Below are positions 7,525-13,587 of a DNA stretch of 17,197 nt, one piece after another. The DNA comes from Candidatus Eiseniibacteriota bacterium. GTDB taxonomy: Bacteria > Eisenbacteria > RBG-16-71-46 > JAFGJU01. Where the stretch lies: assembly GCA_016928935.1 (NCBI GenBank), contig JAFGJU010000043.1, positions 1-17,197 on the forward strand. Direction: 5' to 3'. The first letter of the stretch is position 1, and each line of letters opens with the position of its first letter. The translations under genes were made by a program, and so were the position numbers. The notes beneath the pieces were generated by a model, which worked only from the letters and a program-made list of their open reading frames with translations, made no database searches and was not told the DNA's origin.

Positions 7525-10151
7525 CGCCCGCTCCACACTGCCAGAACCGGCAGCCGGCCGGCTGAGGCGCTTGCTTCCGCCTTGACCATGACCTTGCCTA
7601 TTTCCACGCCGGAGTAGTAGTCTTCGTCCTTGAAGTAATCCGAAAGACTGAAGTTCGTGCCCGGGGTCGTCCGTTTTAGGTTCACCTTTACGGCGTACGT
7701 GCCGGCGTGGACGTCCGCGGGCACCGGCACCCGAAGGGGCTGCCTGACCGCGTTTCCCTTCTTCCATAGGTGCAGAGGGTAATCGAGGCTCTCCGGGTCC
7801 ACGTCGCACCTGAATCGAAATCTCTTCTTTGTCTTCCGCTCGAGGGCCTTTCTGTAAGGCTTCTCGAACGCCGGGTGAAAGAAGCGACCTTTGGGAAACG
7901 GCGTCTCCAGCCTGACGAACAGCTTGTACACGTCCTCTTTTGGGAGCTCGGACAAACACCGCCATACGAGGCTCATGTCGAGCGTGTCGCCGGCCGTCAC
8001 CTCGCGTCCCAGAATGGCCACGTCCTCCAGAGCGAAGAACCCCGAGAAGCTGGCCACCGGACCTTTCCGCGCAGCGGGCTGCCACGCCTCGAGCCCTGCG
8101 GGTAGCGGGTCAGCCGGCGGCGTCCGCGCCGACATATCGAGCACGCGGAACACGTGAATCCCCCGCTCCGAGAAAACCTCCCGGAAAAGACCGGGATGGG
8201 ACAAGAGCTTGCCAAGCGCCCGGCTCTGGTACTCAGGGTCCACGCGGTACTCGAAGGCGGACAGCTGTGCTTGGAAGGAAGTGTTCACCACTACGAAGTC
8301 AACCTTGTATTCCTGCAGGATGGACACCGTCTTGGCCAGGCCCACTCCGGAGTTCAGCACGTCCGTCGCGTCTCTTACCCGGCTGACCGGCCTTGGGTCC
8401 GCCGGAGACGAGTGCGCCACCGGGATTGCAGTCACGTAGTGCCTGGAGAAAGCCGGGATGGCATACGCGGTGACGGGGTCGGATAAGAACACGCTCCTCT
8501 CTGGGGCCAGGTGGTCCAGCCGCTCCAATACGCTTGCGATCCCGGCCAAATCCTGCGGAAAGGACGGGTCGGCCGTAACGGCGTTCCTATAGAATCCGAT
8601 TCTGTGATTTAGGGTCCAGGCCAACGCCAGCACCATCAGGCCGCACGCTAACGCATAAGCTACTTTCTTCGGCCGTGGCGCCGCTGTGAACCTGCCGGGC
8701 ACTTCCACCAGAAGCATCGCCGCTGCCAGGCCGTAGGGCACCGCCCAGATGAGTCTGGACGCGAGATAGCTCAGGAAGCTGCTGGCCAAGGGCATCAACA
8801 CCGGGTTGAACACCAGGACGAGCGGGCCGGCAGTGGCCGCCGCAACGTAAGCGTGCGACTCACTGCGCCTGGAATTCCAGAGGAAATAGAGAAATGCCAA
8901 GATAGAAGCCGCACCCACGTGGCCGAGCCAGGCGTATGCCGAGAAAGGATTCATGACGTAGAGCCCCCCTCCCAGAAAGAGAATGCCCTGGCCTTCCACG
9001 TTGTAGATGTTGGCGGTCGAGAAGGACGTGAGAAACCTGTACAGCAGCAACGGAGACGAAAGCGCCAGCGCAACTCCCACAACTCTCACCCAGTCTCCGA
9101 TCGCCTCCCGTCTGCGTCTCCAGTCCACCAAGACCCTCAGCAGAAAATAGCAACACATCACAAAAACGAATTCGATGAAATAATACACATGCACGGAGGC
9201 GGCCGTCACGGCGAGCACGCCCATCAGGACCAACAACCATCCCTGCCGCCGCCTCAGGTAGATAAACGTAACACCCAGGCAGACCAAGTAGACGAGCATC
9301 GAGACTCTGTTAGGGTAGCCCGCCACGCGAAGGGCCTCGCCTTCCATGCCGCCGTAACAGACCGGAAACAGCGTGGCCGCCAGAAGGGCGACCCCGGCGC
9401 TGCGGGTGATGCACCTGGCGGCCAAAAAGGAAGCCAACACGAGCATCGGAGCGAAGAACGCCGGCAGAATGGCCCAGAGACGGTGCACCGGGATACCCGA
9501 CGCCTGCATCAGCACGGCGCACATGCCGTGGAATATCCCGAACCGCGGGTCGGCCCCCTCGACGCCGTTCGGCCCGTACGGCTGAGCCACCGGGAACAAC
9601 CTGTCCTCTTCCACCACCCCCCTTACGGCGGCCAGATGTGCCGCCGAGTCGGCCTGCCACATCAGCGGCGCCCCGGCCGCCAGGAGCAGCAGCGCAGTGG
9701 AAACCGCCAGGAGCAGCAGCAAGACTTGGACCAAGCCAGGCACCCGCTCGGAAGTCCAGAGAAACGGGTCGCCAACACGTACCCGCGGCACGCCTGACGG
9801 CCTCAGTGCCGCCCAGAGGTGCCAGCAGAATCCGAGGGTCAGCAGAGCCCACGCGGCAGCGCGAAGCGGCACGGCAGACCGGTCAAGAAGCACCAGGAGA
9901 AGGGCGGCCTGTCCAAGGCTGAAACTGACCGCCAGAGGCAGCGTCTCGAGGAAAGAGAATCCCAGTCTGTTCTTGAGAAGGACTGCAGGCACAGCGCCGG
10001 GACACACGAGGAGGAGAAAGAGACACACGCCCAACCGAACCCCGGCGGGGGCGCCGAGAACAGTCAGAAGCCAGAGGGCCAGCGCCAGGGCGACGAACGC
10101 GGCCAGGAGAAGCCTTGACTCGTTCCTGTCTCCCGCCCATGCGTCCACCAT
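7521..10151 (-). CDS. Large polytopic membrane protein, GT-C-like glycosyltransferase with C-terminal extracytoplasmic domains
   Basis: This 876-residue protein has a membrane half (about 12-515) with roughly a dozen hydrophobic segments and a soluble half (about 520-876). After the fourth or fifth helix comes MWQADSAAHLAAVRGVVEED (164-183), an acidic loop with D168 and H172 in the place where GT-C enzymes carry their catalytic or metal-binding Asp. HVYYFIEFVF (321-330) and a conserved-looking ASRLIWAVPYG (464-474) follow. Residues 525-670 (SVFLSDPVTAYAIPAFSRHY onward) resemble the extracytoplasmic domain common in DUF6541/PMT-like proteins. Residues about 700-860 look like an added beta-sandwich (FFALEDVAILGREVTAGDTL). 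It lies one base after the ArnE-like gene with AGGAG upstream, and overlaps the next GT4 by ATGA. Likely role: transfer of a polyprenyl-phosphate-linked sugar, or polymerisation, outside the membrane. Family assignment is by architecture, so the reaction is uncertain. Confidence 0.8.
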   Translation of the reverse strand: MVDAWAGDRNESRLLLAAFVALALALWLLTVLGAPAGVRLGVCLFLLLVCPGAVPAVLLKNRLGFSFLETLPLAVSFSLGQAALLLVLLDRSAVPLRAAAWALLTLGFCWHLWAALRPSGVPRVRVGDPFLWTSERVPGLVQVLLLLLAVSTALLLLAAGAPLMWQADSAAHLAAVRGVVEEDRLFPVAQPYGPNGVEGADPRFGIFHGMCAVLMQASGIPVHRLWAILPAFFAPMLVLASFLAARCITRSAGVALLAATLFPVCYGGMEGEALRVAGYPNRVSMLVYLVCLGVTFIYLRRRQGWLLVLMGVLAVTAASVHVYYFIEFVFVMCCYFLLRVLVDWRRRREAIGDWVRVVGVALALSSPLLLYRFLTSFSTANIYNVEGQGILFLGGGLYVMNPFSAYAWLGHVGAASILAFLYFLWNSRRSESHAYVAAATAGPLVLVFNPVLMPLASSFLSYLASRLIWAVPYGLAAAMLLVEVPGRFTAAPRPKKVAYALACGLMVLALAWTLNHRIGFYRNAVTADPSFPQDLAGIASVLERLDHLAPERSVFLSDPVTAYAIPAFSRHYVTAIPVAHSSPADPRPVSRVRDATDVLNSGVGLAKTVSILQEYKVDFVVVNTSFQAQLSAFEYRVDPEYQSRALGKLLSHPGLFREVFSERGIHVFRVLDMSARTPPADPLPAGLEAWQPAARKGPVASFSGFFALEDVAILGREVTAGDTLDMSLVWRCLSELPKEDVYKLFVRLETPFPKGRFFHPAFEKPYRKALERKTKKRFRFRCDVDPESLDYPLHLWKKGNAVRQPLRVPVPADVHAGTYAVKVNLKRTTPGTNFSLSDYFKDEDYYSGVEIGKVMVKAEASASAGRLPVLAVWSGR
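9677..9720 (-). repeat. 17-bp direct repeat inside a membrane helix of the GT-C-like gene
   Basis: The 17-base CCGCCAGGAGCAGCAGC occurs at 9677-9693 and again at 9704-9720, a 27-base period. In the protein it gives LLLLAVSTALLLLA, a nine-residue duplication within one hydrophobic helix (about 145-158). It looks like a small in-frame tandem duplication or convergence of Leu/Ala codons; it does not break the frame. Confidence 0.6.
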
Positions 10152-10152
10152 C

Positions 10153-10527
10153 TCAGCTCCTGGAAACCAGGTACACGCCGCCGCAGATGACCGCTACACC
10201 GAGCCACCGCAGGGCCGAGACGTGCTCTCGGAAGATCAGGGCAGAGGCCACCAGAGATACCACGTACGTAAGGCTGATGAACGGATACACGAAGCTGAGC
10301 TCCTTCTTCGACAGCACGTCCATCCACAGGAACCCGCTGCCAAACGTGAACACCGCCCCGAGCCAGATATACCAAGACGTGAAAACCTTGCCGAGCTCCG
10401 ACCAGAGAGACCCCGGAGACCCCAGAGAAAACTGGAAGCCGCCCTTGAGGTTCAGCCCGTGCTTCACGAACACCTGTCCGGCCACCAGCATCACTACGCA
10501 CGTTACCACGTACACGGCGGTTCTCAT
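10153..10527 (-). CDS. Small four-helix EamA/SMR-family protein, ArnE-like lipid-sugar flippase subunit
   Basis: This 124-residue membrane protein has four predicted helices (about 3-20, 50-68, 78-97 and 104-121). The second half, with ELSFVYPFISLTYVVSLVAS (76-95) followed by the short loop FREHVSALRWLGVAVICGGV (99-118), closely follows the pattern of ArnE/ArnF, the paired proteins that flip undecaprenyl-phosphate aminoarabinose. Other single-domain DMT/SMR exporters share the fold, so drug export cannot be excluded on sequence alone. The start is the ATG at 10525-10527, which overlaps the DUF2304 stop as ATGA and has GGGAGG six bases upstream; the longer open frame back to 10794 is an out-of-frame shadow of the DUF2304 gene. 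Its position between a GT2/DUF2304 pair and a GT-C-like protein supports flipping of a polyprenyl-phosphate sugar. Confidence 0.85.
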   Translation of the reverse strand: MRTAVYVVTCVVMLVAGQVFVKHGLNLKGGFQFSLGSPGSLWSELGKVFTSWYIWLGAVFTFGSGFLWMDVLSKKELSFVYPFISLTYVVSLVASALIFREHVSALRWLGVAVICGGVYLVSRS

Positions 10528-10943
10528 GTCTTGCCTCCCAGTGTGCCGCCTCCGGCGGAGGTGTCGCCGGCGCTGTCGTCTTCGCAGCAAGACGAGGCTG
10601 AAAGCTCCGCAACCTTGGCGTGAAGCATTGCCACCTCCTTGGCCAGAATCCTCAGCTGAGTAGAAGAGTCTGAAACCTTGACGGAAAGGTGCAGGAGTAT
10701 TGCCAGCGCGAACAGAATGCCGAACAGAAAGAGCGTGGACGACGGGTCTATGGCGCCGATCGCGGCCGTTAGCCACAGCAAGAGGTCCTGCCACACGACC
10801 AGTACCGTCATCCCGGCCACGGTGAAAAGCCAGATGAGTGCGTACTTCTCCCTGAGTCTCCTCTTTCGCACCATGTCAAGGACGATGAGAACGAGGATGA
10901 TGCTGACGATTATGGCGACTCTCGCCACTCTGACCGATATCAT
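10524..10943 (-). CDS. DUF2304 family membrane protein
   Basis: This 139-residue protein has three hydrophobic segments (about 6-23, 35-58 and 70-88) with the family-typical LDMVRKRRLREKYALIWLF (22-40) between the first two. The third helix is followed by an amphipathic stretch (VSDSSTQLRILAKEVAMLHA, 90-109) likely to form a short coiled coil on the cytoplasmic side, and by a Gly/Ser/Asp tail with CC at 119-120. This is the standard layout of DUF2304 (Pfam PF10066), which has no proven function but, as I recall, is often encoded beside GT2 polyprenyl-phosphate sugar transferases. A full GGAGGTGA (10947-10954) precedes the ATG, the best ribosome-binding site in the window. It overlaps both neighbours by four bases. 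A role as membrane anchor or partner of the GT2 enzyme is inference. Confidence 0.88.
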   Translation of the reverse strand: MISVRVARVAIIVSIILVLIVLDMVRKRRLREKYALIWLFTVAGMTVLVVWQDLLLWLTAAIGAIDPSSTLFLFGILFALAILLHLSVKVSDSSTQLRILAKEVAMLHAKVAELSASSCCEDDSAGDTSAGGGTLGGKT

Positions 10944-11668
10944 GCGTCACCTCCGGGCACGGCGAGCCGCTTTCTGGCCAGCACTGCCACAAGCGAGAGC
11001 AGGAAATCAAACGGGTATATCAAGGCCTTCACGGCTGAGATGGTCGACCGACCTCCTATCCTCTCGCGCACCGTCACGGGAATCTCCTTTATCTTCAGGC
11101 CGGCCCGACCGATCACGACCAGCCCGACCGAATCCCTGAACTCGGTGGAGTCGTACGTCGCGAACATCCGTATCGCGCGCTTCCCGTAAGACCTGAAGCC
11201 GCAAGTGGTGTCGGTTATTCTCTGCCGCAACATTCTTGATGTCACCCAGGCAAAGAACACTATCCCGCACTTGCGCAGGAACGGGGTTCTGTATTCTCCC
11301 TTTCCGAGATACCTGGAGCCGACGACCACGTCGTAGCCCTCCCGGAGGACCGGCTCGACCAGCTTTCCTATCTCTGCCGGGACGTGCTGGCCGTCGGCGT
11401 CCACCTGTATCGTTATGTCATATCCGTTCCTGTGCGCGTAGACGAACCCGGTCCTTACGGCCTCGAACATGCCGAGGTTAAACGGGAGGGTCAAGACCTT
11501 CGCCCCCGCGGCCCGGGCGACCTCGCCCGTTCCGTCAGTGGACCCGTCGTCCACCAGCACCACGTCCACGTACGGGGCTTCCTTCTTCACTTCGGCCACG
11601 ACCCTGCCCACGTTGGCCGACTCATTGAAAGCGGGAATCACCACCAGTATCCGGGGTTCTGTGTTCAT
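10940..11668 (-). CDS. GT2 glycosyltransferase, polyprenyl-phosphate sugar (DPM1/ArnC/GtrB-like) synthase
   Basis: This 242-residue GT-A enzyme has ILVVIPAFNESANVGRVVAE (7-26), the nucleotide-binding VLVDDGSTDGT (37-47), the metal-binding QVDADGQH (88-95, DxD-type D90-A-D92), VVVGSRYLGKGEYR (114-127), DTTCGFRSYGKRAI (153-166) and the C-terminal IPVTVRERIGGRSTISAVKA (196-215). This is the pattern of dolichol/undecaprenyl-phosphate sugar transferases, which move a sugar from a nucleotide to a polyprenyl phosphate on the cytoplasmic face. It lacks the two C-terminal helices of GtrB and ArnC, having at most one hydrophobic stretch (217-231), so the adjacent DUF2304 protein may provide the membrane anchor. 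GAGGT lies seven bases before the ATG at 11666-11668, which overlaps the ATP-grasp stop. The sugar is unknown; the nearby aminotransferase and acetyltransferase suggest an amino sugar. Confidence 0.92.
   Translation of the reverse strand: MNTEPRILVVIPAFNESANVGRVVAEVKKEAPYVDVVLVDDGSTDGTGEVARAAGAKVLTLPFNLGMFEAVRTGFVYAHRNGYDITIQVDADGQHVPAEIGKLVEPVLREGYDVVVGSRYLGKGEYRTPFLRKCGIVFFAWVTSRMLRQRITDTTCGFRSYGKRAIRMFATYDSTEFRDSVGLVVIGRAGLKIKEIPVTVRERIGGRSTISAVKALIYPFDFLLSLVAVLARKRLAVPGGDA
10947..10954 (-). promoter_or_regulatory. Near-perfect ribosome binding site of the DUF2304 gene
   Basis: GGAGGTGA on the minus strand is fully complementary to the canonical 16S rRNA anti-SD core and lies three bases before the ATG at 10941-10943 (six from GGAGG). 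It sits within the 3' end of the GT2 gene and implies strong re-initiation for this membrane protein. Confidence 0.6.
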
Positions 11669-12858
11669 GCGACTACCTCGACCCTTATCTTCGACAGCGC
11701 TTTCTCAGCCGCCTCGGCCGCTTCCCGCGCTCCCGAGCCCTCTGCCACCACGTGGCCGACTCTGTCGGAGCTGCTCCTTAGCTCCGGCACCCTGTCGCCC
11801 ACGCTCATGTCGAAGTGGACATCCACAATTCCTTTTACGGAGGCCGCGGTCTCCGTTCCGTCTATCGACACGATGACTCCTGTCGGCACCTGCAGGTATC
11901 TGATGGCGGAACCCCTCTCCCACTTCGGCGCCACGACCGGGTCCTCACCCAGAGCCACCCTTATGACCGTCTCCATCAGGTCCACTCCGCACGACAGCGG
12001 CACGAGGTCCGAGGTGATGCGGTCCCCACCCAGCCTGGCGCCCACCTCCATCACGACCGGACCGCTCGGGGTCATGCGGAGCTCGGTGTGCGTGGCTGAA
12101 AAGTCTATGCCCAGAGCCCGCACGCATGAGTCCACAGTCTGCCGAACGGAGGCGTTCCACGAGAACACGGACGGCTGGGTGTGTCCCACCTCGACGAAAT
12201 GCGGCGGTCCCGTCGTTATCTTGTCCGTCACCGCGGCTATCCACGTCTTCCCGTGCGACGTCACCGCTTCTATGCTCATCTCCGGTCCGTCCACGAAGCC
12301 CTCCACGACAGCAGAGCCGCTGGCCGAGGCGCTCACGGCCGACGCAAAGGCGCGGTCCACCTCGGACTGAGCCCCCACCTTCGTGACTCCCCTGCTGCCG
12401 ACCGAATCCACCGGCTTTATGACGCACGGGAGTCCCACTCGCGAGGCCGCGTCCCGGGCCTGTTCAACCGACTCGGCTTTGCCGAAATCCGGACAGCCCA
12501 CTCCCGCCCTGGCCAGGGCCTCCCTCATAAGCCATTTGTCCGTGGCAAGCGCGGCGGCCTCGGCCGACAGCCCGGGCAGCCCGAGGCGCTCGGCCACGAA
12601 CGCCACGCTTCTGACCGCGAGGTCTGTGCAAACGGACACGACCGCGTCCACGCTTTCCCGCCTGGCCACGTCCAGGCATGCCCGGGCGTCCTTCGTGTCC
12701 GCCACCTCCCGCTTGTGACACCATCTGAAACCGGGAGCGTTGATGTCTCTGTCCACGGCGACCACGTAAAGCCCCATCTCCGCAGCCCGTCTGATTGCGA
12801 AACTCTGAAGGAAGCCCGCTCCGACTATCAGGATTTTCTTGGGATGCGTTCTGTTCAA
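11665..12858 (-). CDS. ATP-grasp ligase (carboxylate-amine/thiol ligase-like)
   Basis: This 397-residue protein would activate a carboxylate as acyl phosphate with ATP and join it to an amine or similar group. A Rossmann-like pre-ATP-grasp domain (KKILIVGAGFLQSFAIRRAA, 7-26) leads into ATP-grasp motifs: the D/K pair before the lid (TDKWLMREAL, 106-115), CVIKPVDSVGSRGVTKV (145-161), AVVEGFVDGPEMSIEAV (183-199) and the Mg-binding EVGARLGGDR (271-280). A small C-terminal domain (about 305-397) follows. The frame is open to a GTG at 12900, with a second GTG at 12873, but a TTG at 12856-12858 sits five bases after AGGAG (12864-12868) and gives MNRTHPKKILIVGAG, so I prefer it. PurK-, LysX- and amino-acid ligase-like families all share these motifs. 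With an aminotransferase and GNAT next door, it may attach an amino acid or similar acyl group to an amino or uronic sugar; this is inference. Confidence 0.85.
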   Translation of the reverse strand: MNRTHPKKILIVGAGFLQSFAIRRAAEMGLYVVAVDRDINAPGFRWCHKREVADTKDARACLDVARRESVDAVVSVCTDLAVRSVAFVAERLGLPGLSAEAAALATDKWLMREALARAGVGCPDFGKAESVEQARDAASRVGLPCVIKPVDSVGSRGVTKVGAQSEVDRAFASAVSASASGSAVVEGFVDGPEMSIEAVTSHGKTWIAAVTDKITTGPPHFVEVGHTQPSVFSWNASVRQTVDSCVRALGIDFSATHTELRMTPSGPVVMEVGARLGGDRITSDLVPLSCGVDLMETVIRVALGEDPVVAPKWERGSAIRYLQVPTGVIVSIDGTETAASVKGIVDVHFDMSVGDRVPELRSSSDRVGHVVAEGSGAREAAEAAEKALSKIRVEVVA

Positions 12859-12863
12859 ACGCG

Positions 12864-12868
12864 CTCCT
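12864..12868 (-). promoter_or_regulatory. Ribosome binding site AGGAG supporting a TTG start at 12858
   Basis: AGGAG on the minus strand lies five bases before TTG (12856-12858) in the ATP-grasp frame. The two upstream GTG codons in frame (12900, 12873) have no comparable site and would add Arg/Pro-rich residues before the Rossmann strand. Confidence 0.45.
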
Positions 12869-12920
12869 GTCACGCGCGCGGGACCCGGACGAACGCACAC
12901 GTCTGCCCGCGCCGCCTAAT

Positions 12921-13454
12921 CTACTTGTTGCAAGGCGCATTCTCGTAGTCGCTCTTGAGCGCGCCGAAGATAATGACGTCGTGGTACTCGCCGTCCCTGA
13001 ACAGCTGCTCACGCATTACGCCTTCCTGCCTGAATCCGGCCCACTCCGCCATCTTTGCCGCAGCCCTGTTGTAAGCGAACACCCTGGAGTGAAGCCTGTG
13101 CAGGTTGAGGCGAAGGAACGCGAAGTCGAACAGGGCGGCCAGCATCTCGTTGCCCAGGCCCTTTCCCCTGTATTGGGGGTCGCCGATGTACACCACGGTC
13201 TCGGCGTTCCTGGAAACCCAGTCTATGTTCCTGAGCTCGACGTTACCGAAGTGCGTGCCGTCACGAGTCTCAACGCCGAACACGGCCCTGTTTCTGTCCT
13301 TGCGGACCTCCCGCCAGTAGGCCTCGTTTTCGGAGGCGCCGACCGGGTAGATGGTGCCGGTGAACCTTGTGACCTCGGGGTCGTTGACCCATCTGCATGT
13401 CCTCTGAACGTGCTCGGCGTCCAGCGCGGAGAGCACGACCTTTCGTTCTTTCAT
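12921..13454 (-). CDS. GNAT-family N-acetyltransferase (RimJ/RimL type), probable amino-sugar acetyltransferase
   Basis: This 177-residue protein has the single-domain GNAT layout. It starts MKERKVVLSALDAEHVQRTC, with RWVNDPEVTRFTG (21-33) typical of Acetyltransf_3 proteins. Motif A is VVYIGDPQYRGKGLGNEML (87-105), with the acetyl-CoA pyrophosphate loop R96-G97-K98-G99-L100-G101, and motif B is LHRLHSRVFAYNRAAAKMAE (118-137). RimJ/RimL acetylate ribosomal proteins, but relatives such as PseH acetylate 4-amino nucleotide sugars. The location immediately downstream of a DegT aminotransferase favours the sugar role, which is inference. A GGGAGGT lies ten bases before the ATG at 13452-13454. The 133-base gap upstream (13455-13587) holds an imperfect G+C-rich hairpin (13530-13573) without a U-tract. 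Confidence 0.88.
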   Translation of the reverse strand: MKERKVVLSALDAEHVQRTCRWVNDPEVTRFTGTIYPVGASENEAYWREVRKDRNRAVFGVETRDGTHFGNVELRNIDWVSRNAETVVYIGDPQYRGKGLGNEMLAALFDFAFLRLNLHRLHSRVFAYNRAAAKMAEWAGFRQEGVMREQLFRDGEYHDVIIFGALKSDYENAPCNK

Positions 13455-13587
13455 TGCGAGTGCGACCTCCCTTCTAGAAGTGGCCCTTTCGCGAACCGGA
13501 CGCCCGCCCCATCTGACACGCTCCGGCTTGCGTTCCCGCCAGGCCGCTCCCCGGGCACCTGCCTGCGGGACGCGGCGCCGCCCCGGC

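Noticed and set aside
7525..8085. 187-codon N-terminal extension of the GT4 gene that ends at 6328
   Set aside because: It lies within the GT-C-like gene in a different frame, is Arg/Gly-rich, and the ATGA overlap with GGAG at 7524 gives a normal GT4 N-terminus.
9677..9720. Repeat unit considered as a CRISPR or variable-number repeat
   Set aside because: Only two copies of 17 bases inside a coding frame, with no unique spacers and no cas genes; it simply duplicates part of a Leu/Ala-rich helix.
8853..9797. 314-codon plus-strand open frame opposite the GT-C-like gene
   Set aside because: Composition is Gln/His/Arg-rich without motifs or a ribosome binding site, and the minus-strand frame encodes well-formed membrane helices.
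10528..10794. N-terminal extension of the ArnE-like protein
   Set aside because: It is an Arg/His-rich shadow of the DUF2304 gene. The ATG at 10527 with GGGAGG and an ATGA overlap is the natural start and gives a standard four-helix protein.
11665..12858. ATP-grasp protein considered as a purine or arginine biosynthesis enzyme
   Set aside because: Motifs are general to the superfamily, no purine or arginine genes are nearby, and the operon is devoted to sugar chemistry, so a specific housekeeping name is not justified.
13530..13573. Possible terminator hairpin after the aminotransferase gene
   Set aside because: The stem is imperfect (one bulge), has a 25-base loop and no following U-tract, and the next gene is only 76 bases further on in the same direction.
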